54,755 nt of DNA from JBGPIT01 sp041485125 (GTDB lineage Bacteria > Desulfobacterota > Binatia > UTPRO1), in contig JBGPIT010000001.1 in the NCBI GenBank assembly GCA_041485125.1, positions 1-54,755 on the forward strand, in the 5' to 3' direction. Positions 14,552 to 23,259 of this stretch are shown here, one piece after another. Both the position numbers and the translations under genes were made by a program. Position 1 is the first letter of the stretch; every line of letters starts with the position of its first letter. The notes under the pieces were generated by a model. The model ran no database searches and was not told the DNA's origin. It saw nothing but the letters and a program-made list of their open reading frames with translations.

Positions 14552-16915
14552 TCAGCCGACCGAGCGCAGCGGCTCCGGCGCTTTGCGCGTGGCCGGTTGC
14601 GACAGAAAAGCCGGGTCGATCATCAGGAGCAGTGCCGGTAGCAGCGTGATCGCGGCGAGGCTCGACACCACCATCGCGAGCGCGACCATCGTGCCGAGCT
14701 CGACGTGGAACACGAAGCCGGACGCGCACAGGACCAGGTAGCCTCCGGCGATCGCCGACGAGACGTACACGATCGCCTTCCCCGACGTCCGCAACGTCCG
14801 TTCGAGTGCGACCCGGCGCGAGCGCTCGACCGCCAGCTCCTCGCGGAATCTGAACAGGAAGTAGATCGCGTAGTCGGCGCCGATCCCGACGGCCATCGCC
14901 GCGATCGGTGACGTCATGACGTCGAGCGGAATGCCGAAGAATCCCATCATACCGAGGTTGGTCAACACCGCCATCGCGAGCGGCGCCGCGATGAGGAGTC
15001 CGGCGACGAACGAGCGCATGACCAAGCCCGCCACGACGATGATGATCGCGGCGATCTGCATCATGTTGAGAATCTTGCCGTGCACCATGACCTCGGTGAG
15101 GGCGGCGTTCGAGGCGAGCGTTCCGGAGTAACGCACGGTCAGCTGCGGGGGAAACGTCTGTGCGACGTGGTCGCGTACGCGCGCGATCAACGCCTCGCCG
15201 TACTCGGTCGAGTCGTTGTGGAGGAAGACGCGCACCGCCGCGCTGCGGTGCTCCGGGTCGATCTGGCTGTCGAGATCCTCGGGACCGCCCGACATCGAGT
15301 AGAGGAACAGGTACTGGCTGACGAGATCGGGCGAGTCCGGCAGGGCGGCGGCCTCGGCGGCGCCGCCGTGCAGCGCGCGGTGCATCTCCTGCAGGTAGTC
15401 GACGATCGAGAGGGTCTTGCCGACGGCGGGATCCTGCTCGACGAAGCGCTGCAGCTCGGCAATGGCACCGAGGGAGGCGGGATCATGCAGCGCCCCTTCG
15501 GCCGCTCCCTCGACGAGAAAGATCAACGTGTTCGTACCAGCCAGCGCGCGGTTCAAGCGCTCGTCGGAGATGCGGACCGGATGCGTGGGACCGAACTGGC
15601 GCTTGAAGCTGGTATCGACCTTGAGGCGCATCGCGCCGATCGTCACCGTCGCGGCGAGGAGCAAGGTCACACCGACGATGGTCGCGGGCCGAGAGACGAT
15701 TACGCCGGCCAGGCGGCCGAGCATGCCGTCGAGGAAGCGTCCACCCGCGGCTTCGCGCGCCATTTCGGTGGCACGTGGCGCCGGAAGCATCGCGCGCAGC
15801 GCGGGGATCAACGTCAGCTCGATCACGAGGGTGGAGAGGATGCCGAAGCCGGTGAGTAGGCCGAAGTTCCGCATCGTCGCGGTGGCGAAGACGGTGAGCG
15901 AGAAGAAAGACAGCGCCGCGATCGCACCTGCCGTGACCATCACCGGTCCGACCCGCAGGAGCGCCGTGCGAACGGCGTCCAACTGGTCATGCGAGCGGTC
16001 GTACTCCTCGTAGTACCGTTTCAATATTTGCACCGCGTGACCGGCGCCGACGGCGAGAATGAGGATCGGCGTCGTGGTGTTGAAGGGATCGAGCGGCACG
16101 CGGAGGAGTCCCATGAACCCGAGGCTCCACACGACCGCAAGGAGCGCGGTCAGGAGGGGCAGGAACATGCCCTGGAGGGTGCGGAACGCCTCGTAGTGGA
16201 TGATCGCGATGACCAGCATCGCGAACGGCAGCAAGGTCACCGTGCGCTCGGTCACGTGCGCGAGGCCGGTCGTCACCGCGACCGGGCCGGCGTACGCAAC
16301 GGTGAAGCTGCCGTCGTTCTCTTCCGCGATGAGCTTGTCGACGTGCTCCTGGATGTCGGGATAGCCCGGTAGCTCCGGCGTGAGACGGAAGTTGGCGATG
16401 ATCGCGGCGGCGGAGCCGTCCTTCGCGACGACCATGCCCGACCAGAACGGGTTCGCGAAGAGTCGTCGCCGCACCTCGGCCGCGTCGGCCGCCGACGTGG
16501 GCGTTCCGTCGAGCACCGGTCGGACGAGGAGCGTGTCGTCCTCACCTTCGATCGCCTTCACCAGCGGCGAGGCGATGCTGAGATACGTCGAACGGATGAG
16601 GCCGGGCGCGTCGCCGATCCGGCGCGTGATGCGCTGCACCTTGGCGAGAAATGCCGGCGTGAGGGCATCGCCGTCGTTGGGGAAGAGACCGATCAGGATC
16701 AGGTTCTTCTCACCAAAGCGATGCTCGAGCGTCTGCAGAGCCTGGATGTAGGGGTGATCCTGCGGCAGGTTCGCATCCGGGTCGATCTCGACGCGCAGAG
16801 CGGGGAGCCGCGTCCCCCAGAAGACCGTCACGGCAATGAGTGCAATCACCACCGCGCGACGATGCGTGAGGATGAACTCGACGTAGCGTGCGAACCTCGA
16901 CGGGGGCGGGGGCAT
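14552..16915 (-). CDS. RND-superfamily exporter (MMPL/HpnN-like)
   Basis: The 787-residue protein from the ATG at 16915 (MPPPPSRFARYVEF) belongs to the RND superfamily; a TTG 60 bases further out is less likely. It shows the two-fold repeat: a helix near the N terminus, a large extracytoplasmic loop, then five or six helices (TVTLLPFAMLVIAI, TPILILAVGAGHAVQ), and a second half with GIGADYAIYFLFRF near helix 10. The size and single-polypeptide form fit MMPL/HpnN-type transporters, which move lipids or hopanoids across the inner membrane. Convergent with the lipid-synthesis and kinase genes, it may export their product; this is inference. Confidence 0.85.
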   Translation of the reverse strand: MPPPPSRFARYVEFILTHRRAVVIALIAVTVFWGTRLPALRVEIDPDANLPQDHPYIQALQTLEHRFGEKNLILIGLFPNDGDALTPAFLAKVQRITRRIGDAPGLIRSTYLSIASPLVKAIEGEDDTLLVRPVLDGTPTSAADAAEVRRRLFANPFWSGMVVAKDGSAAAIIANFRLTPELPGYPDIQEHVDKLIAEENDGSFTVAYAGPVAVTTGLAHVTERTVTLLPFAMLVIAIIHYEAFRTLQGMFLPLLTALLAVVWSLGFMGLLRVPLDPFNTTTPILILAVGAGHAVQILKRYYEEYDRSHDQLDAVRTALLRVGPVMVTAGAIAALSFFSLTVFATATMRNFGLLTGFGILSTLVIELTLIPALRAMLPAPRATEMAREAAGGRFLDGMLGRLAGVIVSRPATIVGVTLLLAATVTIGAMRLKVDTSFKRQFGPTHPVRISDERLNRALAGTNTLIFLVEGAAEGALHDPASLGAIAELQRFVEQDPAVGKTLSIVDYLQEMHRALHGGAAEAAALPDSPDLVSQYLFLYSMSGGPEDLDSQIDPEHRSAAVRVFLHNDSTEYGEALIARVRDHVAQTFPPQLTVRYSGTLASNAALTEVMVHGKILNMMQIAAIIIVVAGLVMRSFVAGLLIAAPLAMAVLTNLGMMGFFGIPLDVMTSPIAAMAVGIGADYAIYFLFRFREELAVERSRRVALERTLRTSGKAIVYVSSAIAGGYLVLCASGFVFHVELGTMVALAMVVSSLAAITLLPALLLMIDPAFLSQPATRKAPEPLRSVG

Positions 16916-16998
16916 TCGCGCGTTATGCGCGTAGGCTCTCGTGACCGTCAAGGTAATTTGCTCCGCGAACCGCAACGACCGGACCGTCGCGTGTTGCG

Positions 16999-17670
16999 TT
17001 GACCGAACCGCATGCTCGCGCTACTGCGAACGCCATAGTGCACGCAATCACCGGCGTCTCTTTCCGTGAACGTCTCAGCGGTCCGATCGGTCTCGCAGTC
17101 GACACGCCGCGTGTGGGTGCGGAGCGCGGCCGCACGACCGGCACGTGCCTGGTCGCTGATTTGGAGATCGTCCTCCAGCACCTGGACATCGAGGGCGGCG
17201 GCAACGGCGGGCAGCACGCGCGCGTGTGCGGAACGATCCGCATCTCCGACCTGGCGACGGTTCCCGCGGCCGTCGAAGGAAGTGTGCTGCTCTACGCCTC
17301 CGATCCCACCGTCGGGATGAAGCGGATCCATTACGACGTGCGGTTCCGCGGCGACGACGACGGCCTGTACCGTCTGCAGGCGACGAAGTTCATCCGCCCG
17401 GGTCGCGGCGCCTGGCGGGAGCACGTCACCGCGTACGCGCGCGTGATCGCGGAGGGTGCGGAAGCGACGGCATTCCCGGACGTGGCCGATCCCCACCCGT
17501 CGCCGTCCCGTACGGTGGCGGCGGGGATTCTCACCACCCGGGCACGGGACGTCGTCGCACTCCTTCGTTCGGTGCGGGCGGCAGGGCTGTCCCGAGCCGC
17601 AGCCGCGAGGTGTCTGCTCGCGTTGGTGCGTCGAGAGGGTGCGACGCCGACGGCGCTCTTGGCGACATGA
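16999..17670 (+). CDS. Unknown protein resembling the beta-domain associated with GMC/cholesterol oxidases
   Basis: The protein has 223 residues from a TTG; GTG at 17038 is an alternative. The pattern FRERLSGPIGLAVD, then GTIRISDLATVP, SVLLYASDPTVGMKRIHYDVRF, GLYRLQATKF and WREHVTAYARV resembles a beta-rich module that I associate with large cholesterol-oxidase/GMC proteins. Here it is stand-alone and has no flavin domain. The final 60 residues are helical. The role may be lipid or sterol-ester binding, which is speculative. It is divergent from the RND exporter with an 83-bp gap and precedes the PPOX gene by 31 bp. Confidence 0.5.
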   Translation: MTEPHARATANAIVHAITGVSFRERLSGPIGLAVDTPRVGAERGRTTGTCLVADLEIVLQHLDIEGGGNGGQHARVCGTIRISDLATVPAAVEGSVLLYASDPTVGMKRIHYDVRFRGDDDGLYRLQATKFIRPGRGAWREHVTAYARVIAEGAEATAFPDVADPHPSPSRTVAAGILTTRARDVVALLRSVRAAGLSRAAAARCLLALVRREGATPTALLAT

Positions 17671-17701
17671 CGGCGCGATGAGTCGCGCGAGGAGGACGAC
17701 G

Positions 17702-18148
17702 ATGACGCTCTGGCTGATGGTCGCTGCGTCGCTCACGGTTTTGGCGGCGTCGATCGCGACGGCGGGATTCGCCCCGGACGTCGCGGCGGCGCTGCGAACC
17801 TCGAAGGAGATCTACGTCGCCACGCGGCGCACGGACGGCAGCACCAGCAAGGTCGTGCCGGTGTGGTTCATGTACGACGGCGACGCGGTCTACTTCGCGA
17901 CCGGGCCGACGAGCCACAAGGCGAAGCGGATCAAGAAGGGGAGCCCGTTGCTCGTGTGGGTCGGCCGGCCCGACGGCCCGCACTTCGTCGGCAAGGCCGA
18001 GCTCTCGAAAGACCCGGAGCTCGCCGCGCGCATGGCGCCGGTCTACAGCCAGAAGTACTGGATCGCGTGGCTCGGCCTCTTCCGTCCGAATCCCGATCGG
18101 GTACGATCCGGCAAGACGGTTCTGGTCAAGATCTCGCCGCCTTCTTGA
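17702..18148 (+). CDS. Exported PPOX-like split-barrel protein
   Basis: The 148-residue protein starts at the ATG 7 bp after GGAGG. The first 24 residues (TLWLMVAASLTVLAA) form a signal peptide or membrane anchor. The rest matches the pyridoxamine-5'-phosphate-oxidase-like split barrel: EIYVATRRTDGSTSKVVPVW, GDAVYFATGPTSHKAKRIKKG, PLLVWVGRPDGPHFVGKAEL. These proteins bind FMN, F420 or haem and are normally cytoplasmic. A secreted version is unusual. An upstream ATG at 17678 would add eight charged residues and weaken the signal. Confidence 0.72.
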   Translation: MTLWLMVAASLTVLAASIATAGFAPDVAAALRTSKEIYVATRRTDGSTSKVVPVWFMYDGDAVYFATGPTSHKAKRIKKGSPLLVWVGRPDGPHFVGKAELSKDPELAARMAPVYSQKYWIAWLGLFRPNPDRVRSGKTVLVKISPPS

Positions 18149-18281
18149 CCGCGCCGCACTTTGATCGGCGCTAGTCTGCGTCGCAGGCGCGGCGAGGTCC
18201 TGCGCGCGCACGCTGTCGGACGTCGACGGCGTTCCGAAATGGTTTCTTGTCGCGCCGGGCGGACGCCGACATACTGAGCCG

Positions 18282-19616
18282 GTGCGGGGTTTCTCGGGGG
18301 CGGCCATGCTGGCGCTCGGCGCGACGATCGCTCTCGCCGGCGTGATCGCCGTCGCGGACCGCGGTCTCCGGAGCCCGACGTCGTCTCCGAGCCCGCCTGC
18401 GCCGGCCGGTACCCCGGCGCCCGCCGCGGACCCGGCACCGATCGCATCGGCGCACGGCGAAGCGGCGCTGGCCTTCCGCTCGGCGGAGACCTGCAAGCCC
18501 TGCCATCCGGACATCTACGACGAGTGGCGGCAGTCGCCGATGGCGCGCTCCGTGGAGCTCTCCGGATGGTCGCTGCGCGCCTCGCTCGACGTGCTCCGCA
18601 CAGTCGGCGAGGACGAGACGATCCGCACCCTCTGCTACTCGTGCCACGCGCCCTTCGCGCGCACGAGCGGCTCGCTCGCGCTCGACACCCCGCCGCTCCA
18701 CGAGGGCGTGAGCTGCGACTTCTGCCACTCGGTGCGCGACGTCGAGGTCGCGCCGACGCTGAACATCTCGACGGCGGTGCCCGGCGAGGTCAAGACGGGA
18801 CCGCATGCGGACGCGCGCTCGACGGGGCACGAGACGCTCGAGCTGCCGCTGATGCGACGGTCGGAGTTTTGCGCCGGATGTCACTGGTTCGCGTGGCCGG
18901 AGAGCGGCATGCCGATCGATTGGACCTACAAGCAGTGGTTCGACAGCCCCTACCGCACCGAGGGCGTGCAGTGTCAGGACTGCCACATGCCGCTCCGTCC
19001 CGGACGCGCGAGCGCCGTCGCGACCGCACCGGACCGCGGCGGCGTCCGCTCGCATGCGTTCCACGGCGCCCGCGATCTGCCGACCTTGCGCGGGGCACTT
19101 GCGCTCCGGGCGCGGCGCGACGGCGGCACGGCGGTGGTCGAGATCGAGAACGTCGGCGCGGGGCACAGCATCCCCGGCGGCGGCGGCGAGCTACGCGAGC
19201 TCGAGCTGCGCGTCACACCCGAGGGCGGCGAGCCGATCGTCCGGCGCTACGACGTGCGCTACTTCGACGAGGACGGCGAGCGCGTGACCGGCAGCGACGA
19301 CGGCGCAGTCCGCTTCGAGGACCACGCGATCAAGGCGCGCGAGACCAAGGTCGAGCGCATTTCGCTCCCGCCCTCGAAACCGGCGAAGGTCGAGCTCTGG
19401 TTCTGGTACGTCACCCAAGAGGTCGCCGATCGCGACGACGCCGCGGCCGAGTCCGTCCTCGTCACCTCGACGGCGCTCGCACCCGCCGCCGCGAAGTTAC
19501 GGCGCGGCCGTGGCGGCTCGCGCGTACCGTCGCGGCCGCCAGCCCCGCCCGGCCCCGAGTGGCGGGCGTTTCCCGCACCGGCTAAAACTCACGGATGCTC
19601 ACCATCAGCACCCTGA
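18282..19616 (+). CDS. Pentahaem c-type cytochrome
   Basis: The 444-residue exported protein has a signal-anchor at residues about 6-24 and a Pro/Ala-rich linker. Five CxxCH haem sites follow: CKPCH (71), CYSCH (118), CDFCH (145), CAGCH (197) and CQDCH (231). The spacing resembles cytochrome c554-like multihaem proteins that pass electrons in the periplasm. Residues about 255-410 are a beta-sandwich-like region without haem. The last 40 residues are Arg/Pro-rich and run 22 bp into the ABC-F gene, so the true C terminus may be poorly conserved. The start is GTG at 18282 or ATG at 18306. Confidence 0.85.
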   Translation: MRGFSGAAMLALGATIALAGVIAVADRGLRSPTSSPSPPAPAGTPAPAADPAPIASAHGEAALAFRSAETCKPCHPDIYDEWRQSPMARSVELSGWSLRASLDVLRTVGEDETIRTLCYSCHAPFARTSGSLALDTPPLHEGVSCDFCHSVRDVEVAPTLNISTAVPGEVKTGPHADARSTGHETLELPLMRRSEFCAGCHWFAWPESGMPIDWTYKQWFDSPYRTEGVQCQDCHMPLRPGRASAVATAPDRGGVRSHAFHGARDLPTLRGALALRARRDGGTAVVEIENVGAGHSIPGGGGELRELELRVTPEGGEPIVRRYDVRYFDEDGERVTGSDDGAVRFEDHAIKARETKVERISLPPSKPAKVELWFWYVTQEVADRDDAAAESVLVTSTALAPAAAKLRRGRGGSRVPSRPPAPPGPEWRAFPAPAKTHGCSPSAP

Positions 19617-21577
19617 GCAAAACGTTCCGCGGGCAGCGTGTGCTCGACGGCGTGAACTGGTTCGCGCCCGACCGCACGCGCATCGGCCTGACCGGCATGA
19701 ACGGCGCCGGCAAGTCGACCTTGCTGAAGCTGATCGCGGGCGAGATGGAGGCGGACAGCGGCGAGATCGTGCTGCCGAAGGGGACGAGCGTCGGCTACTT
19801 GCCGCAGGAGGTGATCGGCGTCTCCGGGCGCACGGTCCTCGAGGAGGCGCTCGGTGCCTTCGCCGATCTGCACGCGCTCGAGGCCGAGTGCCGCCGGCTG
19901 GAGAACGCGCTCGGCGCGGCGCCGGTCGAAGGTCCCGAGCACGACCAGCTGATGGCCGCGTATCAGGAGACCCGCGAGCGCTACGACACCGAGGCACGCT
20001 ACGACCTCGAGGCTGAGACCGAGCGCGTGCTCATGGGTCTCGGCTTCCGCACCGACGACTTCGGCCGCGACCTCGGCACGTTCAGCGGCGGCTGGCAGAT
20101 GCGCGTCGCGCTGGCGAAGCTCCTGCTGCGCAATCCGCGGGTCCTCCTACTAGACGAGCCGACCAACCACCTCGATCTCGAGGCGCGCACCTGGCTCGAG
20201 GAATTCTTGAACGCGAGCGACTCGCTGGTGATCCTGGTCGCGCACGACCGCTACTTCCTCGACGTCTGCGTCCAGCAGATCACCGAGGTCTCGCGCGGCC
20301 GCCTCACCGACTACTCGTCGAACTACACCGCGTATCTGCAAGCGCGCGAAGAGCGCCGCGCGCAAGAGGCGGAAGCCTACGCCGCGCAGCAAGAGGAGAT
20401 CGAGCGCGTCGAGGCGTTCGTGCGCCGTTTCCGCTACCAGGCATCGAAGGCCGCACAAGTGCAGAGCCGGGTGAAGCAGCTCGAGAAGATCGAGCGCCTT
20501 GCGCCACCCGAAGGTCACGAGCGGCGCGTGAAGATCCGCCTTCCCGAGCCACCCCGGAGCGGCCGCATCGTCGTCGGCCTCGAGCAGGGGGCGAAGCGCT
20601 ACGGCGACTTGAGCGTCTACGATGGGGTCGACGTCGCGATCGAGCGCGGCAGCAAGGTCGCGCTGGTCGGGCCGAACGGCGCCGGCAAGTCGACGATGCT
20701 GAAGATGCTGGCCGGCGTCGAGCCGCTCACGGGCGGCCGACGGATCGCCGGACACAACGTCCGGCTCGCCTACTTCGCGCAGGACCAGTCCGCCGTCCTC
20801 GATCCCGCCAAGACCGTCCTCGACGAGATGATGGCGGTGACGCCGGTGGATCTGGTGCCGCGCGTACGCGACCTCCTGGGGGCGTTTCTCTTCGGCGGTG
20901 ATGCCGTCGAGAAGCCGACGAGGGTGCTCTCGGGCGGTGAGCGCAACCGCCTGGCGCTCGCGAAGCTCCTCATCGAGCCCGCGAACTGTCTCCTCCTCGA
21001 CGAGCCGACGAACCACCTCGATCTGACCGCGAAGGAAGTCCTGCTCGAAGCGCTGCTCGACTACACCGGCACCGTCGTCCTGGTCGCGCACGATCGCTAC
21101 ATCCTCGACCGTCTGCCGCAGGAGATCATCGAGGTCGGGCACGGCACCGCGATCCGCTATCTCGGCAACTACGAGGACTACCTCGCGAAGAAAGCGGGCC
21201 TCACGAACGGCGCAACCCCGTCGGCACCGCGTGCGGGTCTGGACGCCGCTCGGGCCACCGCGCCGATCGCGGCGAACGGCAGCGATCGCGCCGCTTCCGC
21301 GACGACTGACGAACGCGGCGACGCGGCGTCGCGCGCCGAGGACCGTCAGGCGGCAAAGCGTCAGGCGCGCGCCGAGGAGAAGCGCCGGCGCGAGGCGGAG
21401 ACGATCGAGAGCTCGATCGCCGAGAAGGAAGCCGAGCTTGCCGCGCTCGCGACCACCATGAACGACCCGAGCTTCTACCAGACCCACCCGGCGCCGCAGC
21501 AGCTCTTCTCCACCTACGCCCGCCTGAAACGTGAGATCGAGATGCTTTACGAGCGGCTCGAGCGCGCCGGCGCCTGA
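19595..21577 (+). CDS. ABC-F family ATPase (Uup/YheS-like)
   Basis: The 660-residue protein has two ABC domains on one chain and no membrane segments. Walker A motifs are GMNGAGKST (about residue 37) and GPNGAGKST (about 361). The signatures FSGGWQMR and LSGGERNR and two LLLDEPTNHLD Walker B motifs are present. The inter-domain linker is charged and helical, and a C-terminal coiled coil (about 575-655) follows. ABC-F proteins act on the ribosome as translation factors or antibiotic-protection proteins. The C-terminal coiled coil favours the Uup/YheS housekeeping groups over resistance types. It overlaps the cytochrome gene by 22 bp. Confidence 0.92.
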   Translation: MLTISTLSKTFRGQRVLDGVNWFAPDRTRIGLTGMNGAGKSTLLKLIAGEMEADSGEIVLPKGTSVGYLPQEVIGVSGRTVLEEALGAFADLHALEAECRRLENALGAAPVEGPEHDQLMAAYQETRERYDTEARYDLEAETERVLMGLGFRTDDFGRDLGTFSGGWQMRVALAKLLLRNPRVLLLDEPTNHLDLEARTWLEEFLNASDSLVILVAHDRYFLDVCVQQITEVSRGRLTDYSSNYTAYLQAREERRAQEAEAYAAQQEEIERVEAFVRRFRYQASKAAQVQSRVKQLEKIERLAPPEGHERRVKIRLPEPPRSGRIVVGLEQGAKRYGDLSVYDGVDVAIERGSKVALVGPNGAGKSTMLKMLAGVEPLTGGRRIAGHNVRLAYFAQDQSAVLDPAKTVLDEMMAVTPVDLVPRVRDLLGAFLFGGDAVEKPTRVLSGGERNRLALAKLLIEPANCLLLDEPTNHLDLTAKEVLLEALLDYTGTVVLVAHDRYILDRLPQEIIEVGHGTAIRYLGNYEDYLAKKAGLTNGATPSAPRAGLDAARATAPIAANGSDRAASATTDERGDAASRAEDRQAAKRQARAEEKRRREAETIESSIAEKEAELAALATTMNDPSFYQTHPAPQQLFSTYARLKREIEMLYERLERAGA

Positions 21578-21580
21578 GCC

Positions 21581-22444
21581 TTAGCGCCGCCCGCGCGCGG
21601 GATAGAGCGGCAGCGGCTCGACCGGCATCTCGAGCGCAACAAGCTCGCCCGGTCCCGAGAGCGTGACGTAGAGGCGGCCGTCACCGAGGCAGCAGTTCGT
21701 CGGCTCGGTGCCGGCGCCCATCTCGATGACCTCGGGCACGCGACCGTCGGGCTCGAAGACGACGACCACGTCGCCGAGACTTCCCGCGGCGTAGAGCCGT
21801 CCAGCGGCGTCGAAGCAGAAGCCGTCGGGGAAGCCCTGCGGCAACGTGCAATGCGTCGCCGGCGTCGCCCCGGGTGTCGCGTCCATCACGAGGATCCGCT
21901 GCGTCATGCTCTGCGCGACGTAGAGCCGATCGTCGGGCCCGAAGCCGATGCCGTTCGGAAACGAGGGGATCTCGGCGACCAGCTCGACCACACCGTCGAG
22001 CGTCGTTCGCCCGACGCGGCCGACGCCGATCGTCGCCAGGTCCTCCCAGTTGTGCGGGTCGGTGTAGTAGAGCAGCCCGTCCGGGCCGAAGCAGAGGTCG
22101 TTCGGCCGGTTCGGCGGCTTGCCGGGAAGATTGACCGCGACGTCGCGCAGGTCGCCGTCGAGCGTCACGCGCTGGATGCGGCCGGCGATCGGCTCCGCAG
22201 CCATCCAGCGCCCTTCGTGGCCGAGCGAGAGGCCACCGTTGTTGGTGACGTAGAGCGCGCCGTCGGGGCCGAGCGTCGCGCCGTTGGCGCCACCGCCCGT
22301 GATCGCGACCAGACGGACGCGCCCCTTGTCGTAAAGCGAGACGCGCTGGCCGCGGATCTCGGTGAACGCGATGCGCTCGGGCCCGAGCCACACTGGTCCT
22401 TCGGGAAACTGCAGACCGGTGGCGAGGACGGTGCGTGCTCTCAT
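21581..22444 (-). CDS. SMP-30/gluconolactonase-like beta-propeller
   Basis: The 287-residue six-bladed propeller has the SMP-30 metal-site residues: Glu in LQFPEGPVW, Asn in NRPNDLCFG and PSFPNGIGFG, and Asp in GFPDGFCFD. Family members hydrolyse lactones such as gluconolactone in the cytoplasm or periplasm using Ca, Zn or Mg. No signal peptide is visible. Its start overlaps the EutC stop by 4 bp (ATGA), so it is the last gene of the ethanolamine ammonia-lyase operon. That partnership is unusual, and its substrate there is unknown. Confidence 0.85.
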   Translation of the reverse strand: MRARTVLATGLQFPEGPVWLGPERIAFTEIRGQRVSLYDKGRVRLVAITGGGANGATLGPDGALYVTNNGGLSLGHEGRWMAAEPIAGRIQRVTLDGDLRDVAVNLPGKPPNRPNDLCFGPDGLLYYTDPHNWEDLATIGVGRVGRTTLDGVVELVAEIPSFPNGIGFGPDDRLYVAQSMTQRILVMDATPGATPATHCTLPQGFPDGFCFDAAGRLYAAGSLGDVVVVFEPDGRVPEVIEMGAGTEPTNCCLGDGRLYVTLSGPGELVALEMPVEPLPLYPARGRR

Positions 22445-23259
22445 GACGTGCCTCCCTGGAGCGCCGCCAGCGCCGCACCGCTCGCGCGCTGGCGGCGGAT
22501 CTCCTCGATGAGCACGGCGAGCTGGCGCGCCGCGCGGGCCGGCGCGATCCCGCCGCGATGGATGTTGGAGAGTACGGTCCGATCGGGCTCGGCGGATCCG
22601 CGTCGCGGCGCATAGAGCACGTACGCCGAGAGACTGTCGGCGGTCGCGAGACCGGGGCGCTCGCCGACGAGGAAGCAGAAGACCTCCGGACGGAGCAGCT
22701 CGCCGATCTCGTCCTGCACGCGCACCCGGCCGTTGCGCACGAAGAGCGGCGTGCCGAGTCGAAACCCACGCGCGGCGAGCTCGCGCGTCAACGCCCGCAG
22801 CACCGCCGCGCCGTTGGCGACGACGGCGGACGACGAGAGCCCGTCGGTGAGCGCGAGCTGCACGTCGGCGCCGTGCCGACAGCGGCGCAGGATCGGACGC
22901 GCGCTCGCGGCGAGCGTGCGTCCGAGCGCCGGCTCGCGGACGTAGGCCTCACGGCTGGTCGCGCGGGTACGGATCTCGCGCAGGCCGATCCGGCGGACGA
23001 ACGCCGCCGGCACCTCGGTGAGGACCGCGTCGCGCGCCCGCGCGTGCGCCGCGATGAAATCCAAGTACGCGCTGGTGCGCAGACGCGGTCCGGCGCGACC
23101 GATCGCGAGCCGTGCCGGCGTCGACGCGAGCAGGCTCGCGAGCGCCGTCGGCTCACGGCTACCCACCGCCGGCGCGAGCGTGGGCTCACCGCGTACTTTC
23201 GTCGCCTTCGACGATCCGCGCGCGTTCGGTCGCCGCGCTTTCCGACGCGACTCAGCCAC
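22441..23259 (-). CDS. eutC: Ethanolamine ammonia-lyase small subunit
   Basis: The 272-residue protein has the conserved core TSAYLDFIAAHARARDAV, ADVQLALTDGLSS and FCFLVGERPGLATADSLSAY, ending with LSNIHRGGI. These are hallmarks of EutC, which with EutB binds adenosylcobalamin and converts ethanolamine to acetaldehyde and ammonia. The N-terminal 35 residues are basic and low-complexity, unlike microcompartment-targeting extensions I know. It overlaps EutB by 8 bp and the SMP-30 gene by 4 bp. No shell proteins, EutA reactivase or permease are in the window. Confidence 0.93.
   Translation of the reverse strand: MAESRRKARRPNARGSSKATKVRGEPTLAPAVGSREPTALASLLASTPARLAIGRAGPRLRTSAYLDFIAAHARARDAVLTEVPAAFVRRIGLREIRTRATSREAYVREPALGRTLAASARPILRRCRHGADVQLALTDGLSSSAVVANGAAVLRALTRELAARGFRLGTPLFVRNGRVRVQDEIGELLRPEVFCFLVGERPGLATADSLSAYVLYAPRRGSAEPDRTVLSNIHRGGIAPARAARQLAVLIEEIRRQRASGAALAALQGGTS

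Noticed and set aside
14530..14560. Short CTGAG/CTCAG hairpin between the convergent kinase and RND genes
   Set aside because: The stem has only 5 bp with no T-run; this is common by chance in such sequence.
20150..21487. Antisense frame in the ABC-F gene
   Set aside because: It is low-complexity and charged, with no motif, and lies opposite a complete ABC-F protein.
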